Below are positions 11,301 to 22,300 of a stretch of DNA of 64,000 nucleotides, piece by piece. The stretch's first letter is position 1. Each line of letters begins with the position of its first letter. This DNA comes from Phoronis australis (lineage: Eukaryota; Phoronida; Phoronidae): assembly GCA_002633005.1 (NCBI GenBank), contig NMRA01000020.1, positions 25,621 through 89,620 of the forward strand, read 5' to 3'. The notes under the pieces were generated by a model. That model was not told the DNA's origin. It worked only from the letters and a program-made list of their open reading frames with translations, and made no database searches. Position numbers and translations under genes: made by a program.

Positions 11301-14300
11301 AGGAAATGAGGTTGCTTATAGTGAATGGGCTTGAACCAGCATTATAATAAAACTACAATGAATAACTTTGTCAGTCTGAGTACAGTACCGTGTACAGTTT
11401 TGCTATTCAAATCGTGGGATTATCATTATTCCAGATGTGCCAGTTGGAAAAACTCCGTATTTGGTCTTCATTTCCATCTCAATCTTGGTTTTTCTTTGCT
11501 ATTTTGACAGTCGGCTAATGTTGAACACGTTGGAATACAAGTTAGAACGTAGTTGGTAAATTTTTCCATCTCATTATGACGTTGTTACTGTTGGTTAAGC
11601 CATGGTTCACAGTGCATGCTAGTAATACTGCCTGAGTGTTTTGTTGTGTCATCCTCAAACTTTGCACTTCATGATTAGGGTCTTCACAAATTGACGTTTC
11701 TTAAATGTTCAGTACAGTGTGTGCTTATTAGACAAAGATGTAGTATCCCACAGTTTAAGAGAAAGTTTGACAGTGCAAGAGAATCCAGCTAGGTGACTGC
11801 ATAGAAAAAAAACATGGCCTCCCATTTTATACGCAAATACTTTTTACACCTGTCACGTTAGGACAGCCATAAGGTGTTGTTACTATTATTATTATTATCA
11901 GGGCTTGGAATTTTCCGTGGAAACGCGGATTTCCGCTTTTTTCAAATGTGCTTTCCGCTTTTTTTATAATATTTCCGCGTAAAAAAATCGGATTTGATAT
12001 AAAATTTCCGCGGCAAATTCCTTTCTTACCGCGACGTTGCAGACGACGTTCACCTCGAAAAGCGGAAGTTGCTGTTTATGTTTCGGAGGAACGTAAATTT
12101 TCAACATTGCCGGGGCATCTGGGACAGCGTGGTGGGATGTTCAATGGCGTCTCTTGTTATTGTTATGCGCGACGACAAATACTGCTGCTCTGCAGCCAAA
12201 AATGTGTGGGTTGGGAGTGGACGGGCGAGCTAAAAGGACGCAGACGCATGCTACTGATGGTGGTAACGTTTTTTTTTTTTAGTCCTCCCGATTTTTGTCG
12301 GGGAAAGGTTCACATTGACCATTTCAAGGCTGGTTATTGGGCATGATTTGGGCCGTAAAAGTTTCAAAGTTTCCGCGTTTTTTGCCATTGGTCATTCCAA
12401 GCCCTGTATTATACTATGTGGTGTACTGGTGGATGGAGGATGTTGTGTGGGGAGGGGACCAACAACTATGTTTGATGCAAAAATTTCTGTTTGAAGCCCC
12501 AAAAACTGCAAATCGGCGGTGTTGTTTGGTTGTGTTGGGGGCCTTAAGTCCACATACGCTGTGTGTACCACAGTACCAGGCAATATATGAGGCATCTTTT
12601 TTGCGGTAAACATTCTGCAGTTTGGCAATCTCTAAAATTTGGTGCACTAACATTCTACCTGAAATTGAATTTTCGTAATTCTGAAGATTGGGACGTGGAC
12701 GATTTTGGCATTGATCATATTTCTGAAATATCAGATACTGGATTTTGTATTAACTGCCTGAAAATATAGTAGGGGTTCATGAAATTGTCGCAAATGGCTG
12801 CGAATACATTTTCATGCATCCCTGCAGTTTGTGACATTGAGGAGAATAATCTTTTAATTACATGGCATACATTCTCTCTGTAATGTTGACGCCTTCCTTG
12901 TAATTCTTGAATTTGGGGCGGCACATATTGGGTATTTCTAAAATGTGGTACAAGCTCCCAACTTGTCATTGCAAAATGATGAATATTTCCACTCTCCCAA
13001 ATTGGAGAATTTTTACCACATCAGCACTTAATGTCACTACACACTGTATTTTCTGGAGCAAAGCACTGTTATGCGTGTGAACTAGACTACCGGGCAGAAT
13101 CAAAGAACAACTTTACATTTGTGCTCTTGATTACAGAGAGGTCACATGACATATATATGTGGCAATTACAGAGAGGTCACATGACACACATATAGATATA
13201 TATATATATATATATACATATGTATATATATATGGAAATGCCTTAACTGAGCATGTTTTCTAGAAAAACTTTGTGCGTCATTCTCTACAAATATTTATGC
13301 ATAGCCACTAGAAAGGTGCAGCTGTGGCTACACCCCGAGTATTGTCACAAGTGTGTGTGTATGTCTCAATTATCTGCGTAATTCTGTGTATAAATGTTGG
13401 CTGATACCATCGATCCGTAATACAGATATCTGTCCACAAGTATGTGACTCCTCAAGTTTTCGTTGCAGGACGCGATTCGTTATGAAAATGGACGGAGCTT
13501 GCTGGGCACTACCATCATAGTGGAGTATGCTAAAGGCAAGCCGAGACCGACAGTGAGTTAACGGGGCATATTCTTAGTCAAGTACTCAGTAGTATCCAAT
13601 TAAGGGTATCTGCAATTTTATAGTTTTTCACTCCTTGCTATACATCTTTACGCCAGTTCTATGTTTCTTCCTGCTGATGATGATGGATGTTCAGGTCGAA
13701 AATATAGGATTAAATGTATATTTATTTATATATTCATGTTCTCTTTGTTTTCACAATGAATATCGGGCAGCTGTTACATTATGGGCCTATACAAGAATGT
13801 TTGTCTTTCTGAGGGTGCGAGAGGATTGTGAGGAAGCTACAATCTGCAGAAGCTTTTGTAGTGTGTAATACGATTTGCTTAATTGGAAATTTGCAGCCAA
13901 CATAGACAAATGTTAGTCAAAATACTGTATACTGTAGCCCCATCATTATGTGTCTGTATGTAGGTCAGGTATGGAGATATCACACCGATTTGTATTACGT
14001 TGTTGGTTGTTGATAAATAACTCGATGAAAAAAGTCAACATTTCTGTGTGGACTTGCCCATACTATTCAGGTTTAGCTAATATTTGTAACATTTTTTATG
14101 ATTCCATGGAAATTCAACATTCAGTAAAGTTTCCTCAAAACTGAACAAAACGAATAGCCCAAATTGTTTCATTTCTCAAAAGCCCAGTGTGTTGCCAAAG
14201 TGTTCAGAATTTCATTGATGACATCCGTACTATCAATTTTAAATAATCAAGTACAATTGTCTTCTTGTTTACTACTGTTGTTGAAAATTTTAATAAAATA

Positions 14301-15668
14301 ATAAAAATGTTACTGTTTTGCCTAATTGTGTTCTCAAACATTTGTAAGTCTGGTCAGCACATCACCTGTTGGCCACATCTCGTGATATGGCCTATTGAAC
14401 ATAAGTCTGAAAAGATTTCTGCCCCCAACCGGAACTTGAACCCATTACCTTCAGCTAACTGCAGACCAACAGATGGCATGCAGACCAGACTTAAAAATGT
14501 TTGTGATCTATATTTCCACTCCGATTTACATATTGTGTTCTAATTTGAAGAAACTTTACATTAGTTTTTGTCTGATAAACATTTCCTGGGAATACTAATC
14601 ACAAATTGGAAAGTTGTATTAGGTTGCCACATTGGCCAGTTACTAAGTAAATGGATAAAAGTGAACCAAGAACTGTATCAGAGTTCTACTACGCAGTAGA
14701 TATATACGTTAGGTGTTGAGGAAAGAAATGTCCCTGGTGTCAATGGTCGATATTTCGAATATAGACGTCGCTTATTTAAAATATTTGATGTGCAATCGTT
14801 TGTCAGAGAAACTTCCTGTATTTGTGGCAGACACACTGAAAATTGTGATTGAAAATCTTTCTCGATTTGCTGTTAAATTGGTTGTTGTCCGTCTTTCAGT
14901 CGGACTGGCGTGACTCTGGCTACAGGAGCAGACGTAGATCGCCACCACCACCACCACGCAGAAGGTACCGTCAAACTTTCTGGACTGCAGATAAAATGGC
15001 CGCCAGACTTGCTCTTCTATACTGAAGCACGTTGATAAATAAGATCACCCAGGTCGTCAATTGGCTAGCTCTAAATTATATTGAATCTAACTTTGTTGAG
15101 TGTCTCAAGATTAGAACATTCTGGTGGCCATTTTGCAATTTGTAAAATAAGAAATAGAGTGGAATTTATTATTCTTGAGTTCTCCGACTCCACTTGGAAG
15201 ATTGTTTGCCGTCTGACGTTTCAAAAACTTGGAGAATCTTAGAATGCAATTTTTTATCCCGCAAGACGAGAGTTGAATTGGGGACATGGCTATTTCATGC
15301 CAAGTTTTTATTACTGTTTAACTGTACTCGAAAGGACTGCTCATAAAGTAATACATTTGCTTACCCAGAAATTGAAGAAAGACATATGCAGGCTTGCATG
15401 TACTTTGTACATTGCCATGGTTTTTTCTAGACGATCGTACTCTCGGTCCCGCTCGCGGTCACGCAGCAGAGACCGGTCAAGCAGACGGCGCAAGTATTCT
15501 CGATCGCAGTCTCGTTCAAGATCAAGATCCAGGTCAGACAGAAAGAAGTCCAGTTCCAAGTCTCCAAGACGGTCGCAAAGTGCAGAAAGGAACGGAAGTC
15601 GCGCCAAGTCTGGCTCGAGGTCAAAAAGTCCGTCCAGATCTCGTAGTAGGTCGAAAAGCACAGACTAA
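2380..15668 (+). CDS. SR-family splicing factor, one RRM plus RS domain (5 exons)
   Basis: Coding exons are 2380-2497, 9803-9843, 13469-13552, 14900-14964 and 15431-15668. Every junction is GT-AG and phase-consistent, giving 181 residues. The RRM spans about residues 7-77: RNP2 is LFVGRI at 8-13 and RNP1 is AYAFVNYD at 40-47, with both helices present. A short hinge with a five-proline run follows, then an Arg-Ser-rich tail from about residue 103 to the end, ending SRSKSTD. This is the layout of nuclear SR proteins that bind exonic enhancers and recruit the spliceosome through phosphorylated RS repeats. It resembles SRSF-type proteins, but the exact orthologue is unclear, so no symbol is given. 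The start was chosen because it opens directly into the RRM. The introns are long (7.3, 3.6, 1.3 and 0.5 kb); intron 1 is full of transposon remnants. Confidence 0.9.
3074..3625. repeat. three-unit tandem repeat, ~170-190 bp, with GTGGTCG/CGACCAC arms
   Basis: Three copies begin near 3074, 3265 and 3435 at a shared TTTAAAGC start. Each carries GTGGTCG and the complement CGACCAC/GGACCACGC, so each unit can fold on itself. The array runs directly into the Merlin-like fragment at 3633 and may be its internal or subterminal repeat. Copies differ by small deletions and scattered substitutions. Confidence 0.75.
3633..3983 (+). mobile_element. Merlin/IS1016-type (ISXO2-like) transposase C-terminal fragment
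   Basis: A 116-codon open frame contains the signature NHSVNFVNPVNGATTNNVEN, then W, AKRRLKAM and LDEFMWHGEHG. This matches the end of ISXO2-like DDE transposases: HxxxFVxPxTGAHTNxIE, the K/R-rich helix, and the LDEFMWR block that includes the last catalytic region. The N-terminal two-thirds, with the first catalytic aspartates, is not recognisable upstream; the tandem repeat sits there instead. This is a truncated, presumably inactive copy of a Merlin DNA transposon inside an intron. The frame is still open for 116 codons, which suggests the copy is not very old. Confidence 0.75.
4414..5788. mobile_element. non-autonomous DNA transposon with CAGGGCTCAAC ends and TTGCCCG subterminal repeats
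   Basis: The left end (4414) reads CAGGGCTCAACACTAAC and the reverse complement of the right end (5788) reads CAGGGCTCAACATTAAC, giving ~17-bp terminal inverted repeats. Inside each end, TTGCCCG/CGGGCAAGT occurs several times (4433-4520 and 5700-5765). Clustered subterminal motifs next to a CAGGG-type end resemble hAT-superfamily elements, where transposase binds such repeats. The 1.37-kb interior shows no transposase. I did not find a clear 8-bp target duplication, so the superfamily is tentative. Confidence 0.7.
6233..6300 (+). repeat. tRNA-derived SINE head (degenerate)
   Basis: TGGAGTACTGGACTGGCAAT followed by AGATCTCAGATTTATCCCTG resembles a decayed tRNA gene 5' half with a box A region, an anticodon-like arm and a degraded box B. 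It does not fold as an intact tRNA by eye. It is best read as the head of an old SINE; the tail is not defined. Confidence 0.4.
7804..8200 (+). mobile_element. THAP-domain-coding transposon remnant with inverted ends (P-element-like)
   Basis: Ends at 7804-7820 and 8184-8200 are inverted repeats: AGGGCTGTCCCGGATTA versus AGGGCCATTCCGGATTA, 14 of 17 matching. Between them, 7984-8130 encodes MPTKYYCCAVGC... with ...KFFTFPTSRYRK, the start of a THAP zinc finger (C-x4-C and the FxFP block). THAP fingers are the DNA-binding domains of P-element transposases and of host proteins derived from them. After RYRK the frame stops, while another frame continues with VKRGHAL, as THAP domains usually do, so there is a frameshift. 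The second C..H pair and the catalytic region are missing. This is a small, broken, internally deleted copy. Confidence 0.65.
8335..9290. repeat. ~430-bp tandem array, two full units and a partial third
   Basis: The block ATGACCTTTGCACTAATTGA with TCCGGTGCA recurs near 8387, 8817 and 9247, a spacing of about 430. GCACCTAATGACC and GTTTGCACCTAATGACCTTT recur within each unit. Units differ by substitutions and short indels, so the array is old. Within a unit, TGACCT repeats often at short spacing, giving many direct and inverted TGACC half-sites. Confidence 0.8.
9397..9440 (+). repeat. AAGAAT-type simple repeat
   Basis: This is a run of AAGAATAAGAAT units with AAGAAG interruptions. It creates the Lys/Asn-rich stretch of an overlapping spurious open frame and has no coding meaning. 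Confidence 0.85.
10643..10689. repeat. 22-bp tandem duplication
   Basis: ATTTGGTGTTAGATGTTGATTC is present twice in direct succession inside SR intron 2. Confidence 0.85.
11899..12406. mobile_element. 508-bp inverted-repeat element with CAGGGCTTGGAA ends
   Basis: The left end CAGGGCTTGGAATTTTCCG and the right end (complement CAGGGCTTGGAATGACC) form ~14-bp inverted repeats. TATTAT lies on both sides and may be part of the target duplication. TTTCCGCG-type motifs recur just inside both ends. The 132-codon open frame inside matches nothing I recognise. The end sequence is shared with elements at 23884 and 58247, suggesting one hAT-like superfamily of non-autonomous elements. Confidence 0.75.
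13135..13235. repeat. short duplication followed by a TA-rich microsatellite
   Basis: ACAGAGAGGTCACATGACA occurs twice (13133 and 13167). It is followed by an alternating TA tract with ATATGTATATA interruptions up to about 13233. Confidence 0.85.
14334..14511. mobile_element. ~175-bp MITE, AAACATT-AAGTCTGG ends, copy 1
   Basis: The left end reads TCAAACATTTGTAAGTCTGG and the complement of the right end reads TCACAAACATTTTTAAGTCTGG. The interior includes, on the minus strand, GGTTCAAGTTCCGG, a good pol III box B, so the element may have absorbed or arisen from a tRNA-like SINE. It lies in SR intron 3. A related copy is at 37929-38168. Confidence 0.65.
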
Positions 15669-16138
15669 GAATGTTTTCGCTGTGATTGTTTTGTTTTTGT
15701 TGTTGTAGAGACATTTCATTCAAGTTTTGAGCCGTCTCATCATTACCATGTTTCATCCTCCATAAGTTGACATTACCTTCCCTTTTGTCCCTATCAGTGT
15801 ATTGTGTGAAGCACTAATATTCATGATTACCACCTTATTTCTTGCACAAATTTATAGCTATTATTGTCTTTGGCAACGAAGATACATGCTTGTAGTCAAT
15901 GGTAGGAGAAAAATGATCTATCAACATACACTGGTTTTAGATAATAAAAATATAGTATTTAATATGAATCGTAGTACATGTACGTTTGCTGGGGAACGGG
16001 ATAGGGTAGGATGGGACACTGGACACAGAGTAACCCATTAAAGTTGGTTTCTACGCTTCACATTTAGTCGCCAATGTAAAAAAAGATGTATTTTGGAGCA
16101 AAAAAGGTATGATGTAGTGTACTTGCTTTTATAATAAA
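15669..16138 (+). terminator. SR gene 3' UTR with poly(A) signal
   Basis: The stop codon ends at 15668. AATAAA at 16133-16138 is the best poly(A) signal, giving a 3' UTR of about 490 nt. An earlier AATAAAAATA near 15942 is an alternative. The 3' end was not confirmed by any cDNA. Confidence 0.55.
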
Positions 16139-19100
16139 TTAAATTTAATATTCAAACATGAAGTTATGTTTTCTGCTATGATGGAAGTTTTTATGTTAAG
16201 CTTTTGACCTGGTGGTGAATAACTAAAGTTTTTGCATTGAGGAGGAATACCTTATGTAATAGACCACTTGCAGGTTTCTCAACTCAGTAGAGGAAGTGGG
16301 ACAAAGCTGCCATCTTGTGGCATAAACTCTAATGTCTATACTCTCGCATATGGAAGACCAGCATAAGGTCTCACAAACCCCAGATGCATTACCACTGTGC
16401 TGCATGAACTCGAAGGAAGTGGGTTAAAAATCCATGTTTTTTGTATCTGGCAAAAGGTCTATTTCAGTAGATGTGTAAATTTAAAACCGTTACTAGTACA
16501 ACAGCAACGTGATTGTAAAACTTTACTACTGAGACCACATACACAATCAGCTTCACTGTAGCACCCACTGACTATGTTAACAATGGTGATGAGACCTCCA
16601 TGCAAAGCCTGTTGACTACGTGGGAGCCTATTTTGATCTTTTGGAGCATACTTCTAATATACATTATAAGTAAAGATGGGAGTATAGGGTATGCCGTTAC
16701 ATCGCTACATAAAACCACCGGAAGTCTGGAGAGATTCGCAATCTCGTTACTGCATGACGCATGTGTCGATCGCTGTGATTGGGGTCATTCATTGTCTGAA
16801 CTTTATGGAAGGTCAAGCAGCAAGTAATGTGCCTGTAATGTAGTGGTGAGAATGCAAACTTCGCTAGACTTCCGCAAATTCTTTGTACCAATGTAATCAG
16901 TGTATGCAATACTCCTTTACATGTGGTGTATACTACAGGAATGTTCTAAAAAGATTGAAATAATCACCCATGGTAAACTATATAGCACCACAAGAACACC
17001 TTGTAATCGTAGTAGGAATAGTTAGTGACAGCTCATTCTCATGGTACTGATACACACACCAGGAAGGCTTCAGCATAAACAGAACATTAATAAGGGCACA
17101 AATAGCATAACTAGTTCTGGTCTGCACCAGACTCATTTCCAAAACTGTGCACCAGGTGGCGGTGCAGGTAAAAAAGGATTATCCATTACAGCAGGCATCA
17201 GGCGACACTGGAGGTAAAAAAAGATTCCAACCAGTGTTCGAAATACACGCTGGTCCGGTGTACAGTGGCCAGTGTATTTGCGGCCACGCCAGCAACTTTT
17301 AAAAGTAAAGTTGGCGCCTGGGCTAGTTCATTTTCAGACTAACTGGGCCAGCACATTTATTTGCTGAAGTTCGAACACTGATCCCATCCCATTTTAAATG
17401 GCATCGGGTGGCTTTCTTTTCGAAAATGTCAACTAAAAATACCACATCACCACAATGGTTATTATAAAAGAACAATTATATTTTTGGCCTTCCACTTAAA
17501 ATTTCTTAAAGGGGAAAAAGCAAGTGTTTTAACGTTTCCTGGTTAATTTGGGAGACCATTTGCCCATTGTATGATAAAATCTCGCCAATTTCTAACAAAA
17601 ATAATTGTCAAAATTGGTCTTTCAGGTTTCAAAGACATTAAACGTTCTGAATAGCCAAAATTTCTTGAAATTATTGTTTCATGTTGTGTTACAGAGCTTA
17701 AATACGAAGGATGTAAAAAGGGAGGAAATACCCCTTTAATATTTCGTTCTTAAAAATTCTGGAATTCATACTAAATATTGACAGATTTTGAAACAGTATA
17801 ATTATGTGAAAGTAAAACATTACTGAGATAAGGTACAGATTCAGAGATGGTGCATTCCCATTCTTGCAGTGTTCCTACAGCCTTTTTTGTCCCGATTGAC
17901 ACATTGAATTTGTTTTGTGTGATGCTGTGGAGATCCGATACATTCCAGTACATTTTGCCAAATTTTCTGCCTCTGGCCTAGATCTTAGCTCTGCCTAACG
18001 GACAACTGAGGGCATTCAGTCTGACTAAAAAACAGCCGCTTTAAATTTTGTAGTCACAGCTGGAAGGCATGGAATGTTCAGTAAAAACTGATGGTAGAAA
18101 GCAACATTAACTTTGGAGTAAAACCTTGCAACACATCAATGATGACACCATGTTCTATTCAACATTAACAAAGGCTTGAATTGTCTCTGGACCACCGATC
18201 ATAAAACTTGTATAAATTTACCATATTTGAACACATTTAAGCAACATACGTAATACAGATACCATTGACTGTTTTACATAATTCTGCATTTCAGAAATAT
18301 AAAAATATGACCCGCAATATTGTGCACAGCCCTGAACATTTACACTCTGCAGTTAAAATTGAAATTGTAATGTTTTCGGCTGCCTCACATGACCCTACTT
18401 GTAATAAAATTCTTTGTACACAGTCAACGATTTACATCCCTAGTTCCTCTTGACATCATTAGTTTTAGAAAGGCATAACAGTGAAGGCCCAAAACATTAA
18501 CTAGGTAGGGAAATCATTGACTTATTGCACTAAGAACTTTATTCAAATTATGATATATCCTATCAAATGAAACTATTTCATTACCTCACATGATCACATT
18601 TCTTTGAGCACATAGGTCAATTTAGCTATGAATAACAATTTGGATCAGTAAAGATTCCTCCGTATCAGAGATGCTAAGTGCTATAAATTTTTTTGATAGG
18701 GCGCCACATGCAAAAACTTGTGCGCGCTAAACAGAGCACACCCACTCAAATGGACAAATCCAACTTGGATAATATGAAAATCTTTCAAGATATGTATAAC
18801 TTTCAGGAACTAAAATACTCCGTGACATTACCTTGTTGACTCTCAGTGCTAAATAATTAGTAATAACGCCTGACATGAGGGGTTGCATGAAACTGTTGCT
18901 AAATATCAATTTTCCGAAATGACAAAATCAAACGCGTCTTAAAATATGAGGAATTGGCTTATGGCATACTAAATGTTACTAAATGTCACTAAAATAACAG
19001 ATTACCGCTAACTAACGAATTACCAACAAGGCTCACCAAGAAGACAAAAGGAATCTTTTTGATAAAGACAACATGACAAACCACAGTTAATTCACTACTT

Positions 19101-19321
19101 GCACACTTTGCTGTTGCTGCAAAAATGATTGTTGTGCATTGTTGCTTAGGATACAATGCCTCGTTTTGACATCAGTTTTAACCACGCAAACGCAAAAGGG
19201 CGTGTGTTCCAAACATGCAAACATCTGTAATTTGGACACAACACCTCGTTTTAAAACATAATGGCGAATTCGTGTGAGCAGTGAATACACGAATCGTGTT
19301 CAGCAAGTAAATTGAGAAACT
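16139..19321. other. intergenic spacer between convergent SR and BLTP3 genes
   Basis: The 3.2-kb gap between the two 3' ends carries one short inverted-repeat element (17232-17380) and otherwise AT-rich sequence. No open frame here resembles a known protein and no splice-flanked conserved exon was seen. Confidence 0.5.
17232..17380. mobile_element. 149-bp MITE with CAGTGTTCGAA ends
   Basis: Perfect 11-bp inverted ends, CAGTGTTCGAA...TTCGAACACTG, enclose GGCCAGTGTA, TGGCGCCTGG and GGGCCAGCACA motifs. The right half is repeated near 44082-44166, so this is a dispersed family. No coding capacity. Confidence 0.75.
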
Positions 19322-19327
19322 TTTATT
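19322..19327 (-). terminator. BLTP3 poly(A) signal
   Basis: The minus strand reads AATAAA here, 69 bases past the BLTP3 stop codon, implying a very short 3' UTR. Confidence 0.6.
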
Positions 19328-19395
19328 GTGAGCGTTGATTCAAAAATCACAAGCACTCAAAGAAAAAAAATGACACTTCCACTTGATATAACTGG

Positions 19396-22300
19396 CTAAC
19401 TGTTGGGATGAACCCTGTTCTGTTCAGACTGAATAAGCTCCTCCTGTAATAACTGCAGCGTAGCCATCAAAGAGTCGCGCTCGCGTCTCAAATGCTCGAT
19501 TTCTTCATTCTTCATTAAAATGGACGCGTTAAGCATGTCGTTTTCCTTGGCTACCAACTCAAAACGTTCCACAGAAATCCCCCTTTCCTTATCGTCCGAG
19601 CTGTTATCCAAATGGTTAGTTGAAGTGTTCTCAATCATGTCATCAGTCTGTTGGCTAGTGTTCTCCGTCAATGAACTTTCAACTTGACTGAGAGAATTTC
19701 TCAGTTCCGACACTGTTTTCTCCAGACTCTCATTCTCTGTTTCCAGTCTCTCTAGTGATTTGTGCAAAAGTAATTTTTCATCACATAAAGATTGTACCTG
19801 ACTTTCTAAGTTACACAGATTGGAAAATGATTGTTCAGCACCTACCCCTTCGACTCCTGAAAGTAAACGGAATCAAAATATTTCAGTATGAGTAGACAAA
19901 CACAACAAATTAGCTGCGAGATGCAGTTTTTGAATATGTGATTATACCCATCAAGACAAATTTATGGAACAATGGCATTTCTATTTGCCGACAATTTTCT
20001 ATTTCAAGTGTCCACCCCTTCCCATAAGATTTTTACTACAAGAGACTTGTCACTGAATTACAAGAGACTTGTCACTGAATAACAAGAAACTAATCAAGAC
20101 CCTTTTGGCATTGTTCACATATTCAGATTTAAAAGGATACCAAACCTGCTTTTGGACTGGTAACAGATACTAAAAATGACTTTAACATCCAGTTTACAGC
20201 AACAAAATAATGCCCTGTAACCCTCGACAACCCTAAAAAACTTGGAGCAATTCCTTAAAAAGTCTTGTTAAACCGGCAAGCATCACCTACGCTATAGGTG
20301 AGTTACTCAACAACTGTAGGGAAAGACCACCTACCAAGAACCATAACATCCTATCTGTGTCACATAGATTTTGAGTTTTTAGTTGAATCCAGCTTTTATC
20401 ACTCACATGGGGGCGCCAATGATGCATTAGCAGATGACACACCGAGGATTGGTTGAAATCATCAAAACGGGGTTTGTTAATCCTTTTATGATAACTGGAG
20501 AAAACATACACTTAATAGAACGTGATTTGTATTTTGCATTATTTCAAGGCACAGAGACACCTACCGGCCGATACGTGAAAAGCACCATCTAGTGTTCGTA
20601 TGACGACATTCTTGTGAACGTGGACATTTATTGGAACAGGACGAGGCAGGGATGAATTCGCAGGCAAGCGATCATCCTGTAAATTATGAGCGACAAAATT
20701 CATTAGTGGGTACAGAAGTTTGAGGTTGCTGACTTTTGGTCGCATTAGATAAACTGCAAAATGACAAATTTAAGAACAACAAAAACTTTTTTTTCGAAAT
20801 CATACATGAACAGTGAATTACAGTCACGTTTACGGACTCATTACGTCTATAAAACCAATGCCAGTGAAAGGAATTTTATAAACTGAAGTCTTGACATTTC
20901 AAATGAATGCCCAATATTTTACTGAAACTGAAAGTTGCAGAGAAAGGTGGACCAATAATGATTGGAGAAAAAGGTGAACCAATGATGATTGCAGAGAAAG
21001 GTGAATCAATAATGATTGCAGAGAAAGGTGAACCAACAATGATTGCAGAGAAAGGTGAACCAATAATGATTGCAGAGAAAGGTGAACCAATAATGATTGC
21101 AGAGAAAGGTGAACCAATAATGACTGCAGAGAAAGGTGAACCAGTAATGACTGCAGAGAAAGGTGAGCCAGTAATGATTGCAGAGAAAGGTGAACCAGTA
21201 ATGATTGCAGAGAAAAGTGAACCAGTAATGATTGCAGAGAAAGGTGAACTAACAATGACTGCAGAGAAAGGTGAACCAATAATGATTGCAAAGAAAGGTG
21301 AACCAATGATTGCAGTTTTGTTTGAACAGCAATGATAACCTAGACAAAATGAAATGCAGACACTCCTTTAATAATGCAATGATTAAAAAGAAATTTCAAA
21401 TGCAATACGAAAACTTTTCCATATGTCAAGTCCCCCGCAGTGCTAATTTGGTCAAAGGCACAAATAAATCGAGTTAGCGGTGGTTAGTCTTCTCGTCAAA
21501 GGAATCAATGAGCTGCGTGTGGTCCATGTTTTACGCTAGGTAATTAGGAAACCTAAAAAAGGCTTCCTCAACACAGGACCTAAAACAATGGTTTTCATCA
21601 AAGATAGGGCTGAATGTGAATGCAGACTGAATTTCTTTAAGACTTTCATCTGCTATACCTCAAGGCGCAGTTTTACGTTTGTGACCACGACGCGTATGGG
21701 TACAGCTTCCGAAATTGTTTCATCCTCAAACAATTTGGCCATATTCATCACAGAGGACATCATCAAATGGAGCGAAAGGTCATCGACTTTGACGTCCAAA
21801 TGACCTCGTCCACCAGCACCTTCGACGATGAGATCAGCCGCAGGGCCTATTTTGAAGTCCACTTGCAAGGGGGCACTAGACAAGTTGGGAGGAGAGTACT
21901 CGTAGGCTAAGCTAGAGGCAACTGAAATTAAATATAGACACTTTATGACAAGAAATCACTACAGGCTTTGAAAGACTTCCTCAGATTTCTTATTATTCTG
22001 CATGTATTGGAGTATTCAGACAGTCCTAGCAAAGTATTAGTAAGACACAAGTAAACACCTAAACCCTACAATGCAGGCACATCAAATAATATGTGAAGCA
22101 GGCTTTTTCGCACCACATTGATTCACGGCAAAAATACAGTAAACAAAAAATGGTCAATAGCAATCGGTACCCACAGTAGAAGTACATATCTGCCACGGGT
22201 ATCAGAGTACATTGAACAGAACACCAACAAGCACGAATGTTATTCGTTGCTGTTTGAATTAACAGTAAATATTCCTGCTATTCATGACTTCAGTATGGGC

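Larger units (their letters stand above)
9844..13468 (+). other. SR gene intron 2
   Basis: The donor is GTAAGT at 9844 and the acceptor TTGCAG ends at 13468. The intron holds a 22-bp tandem duplication (10643-10689), a CCATCC/CCATGCCAA-rich low-complexity block (about 10780-10960), an inverted-repeat element (11899-12406) and a duplicated segment with a TA microsatellite near 13135-13235. No candidate exon stands out, but an unproductive exon of the kind common in SR genes cannot be excluded. Confidence 0.5.

Noticed and set aside
20899-21335. Two overlapping ~140-codon open frames on opposite strands
   Set aside because: Both arise from a 30-bp minisatellite without stop codons; there are no splice sites or conserved sequence.
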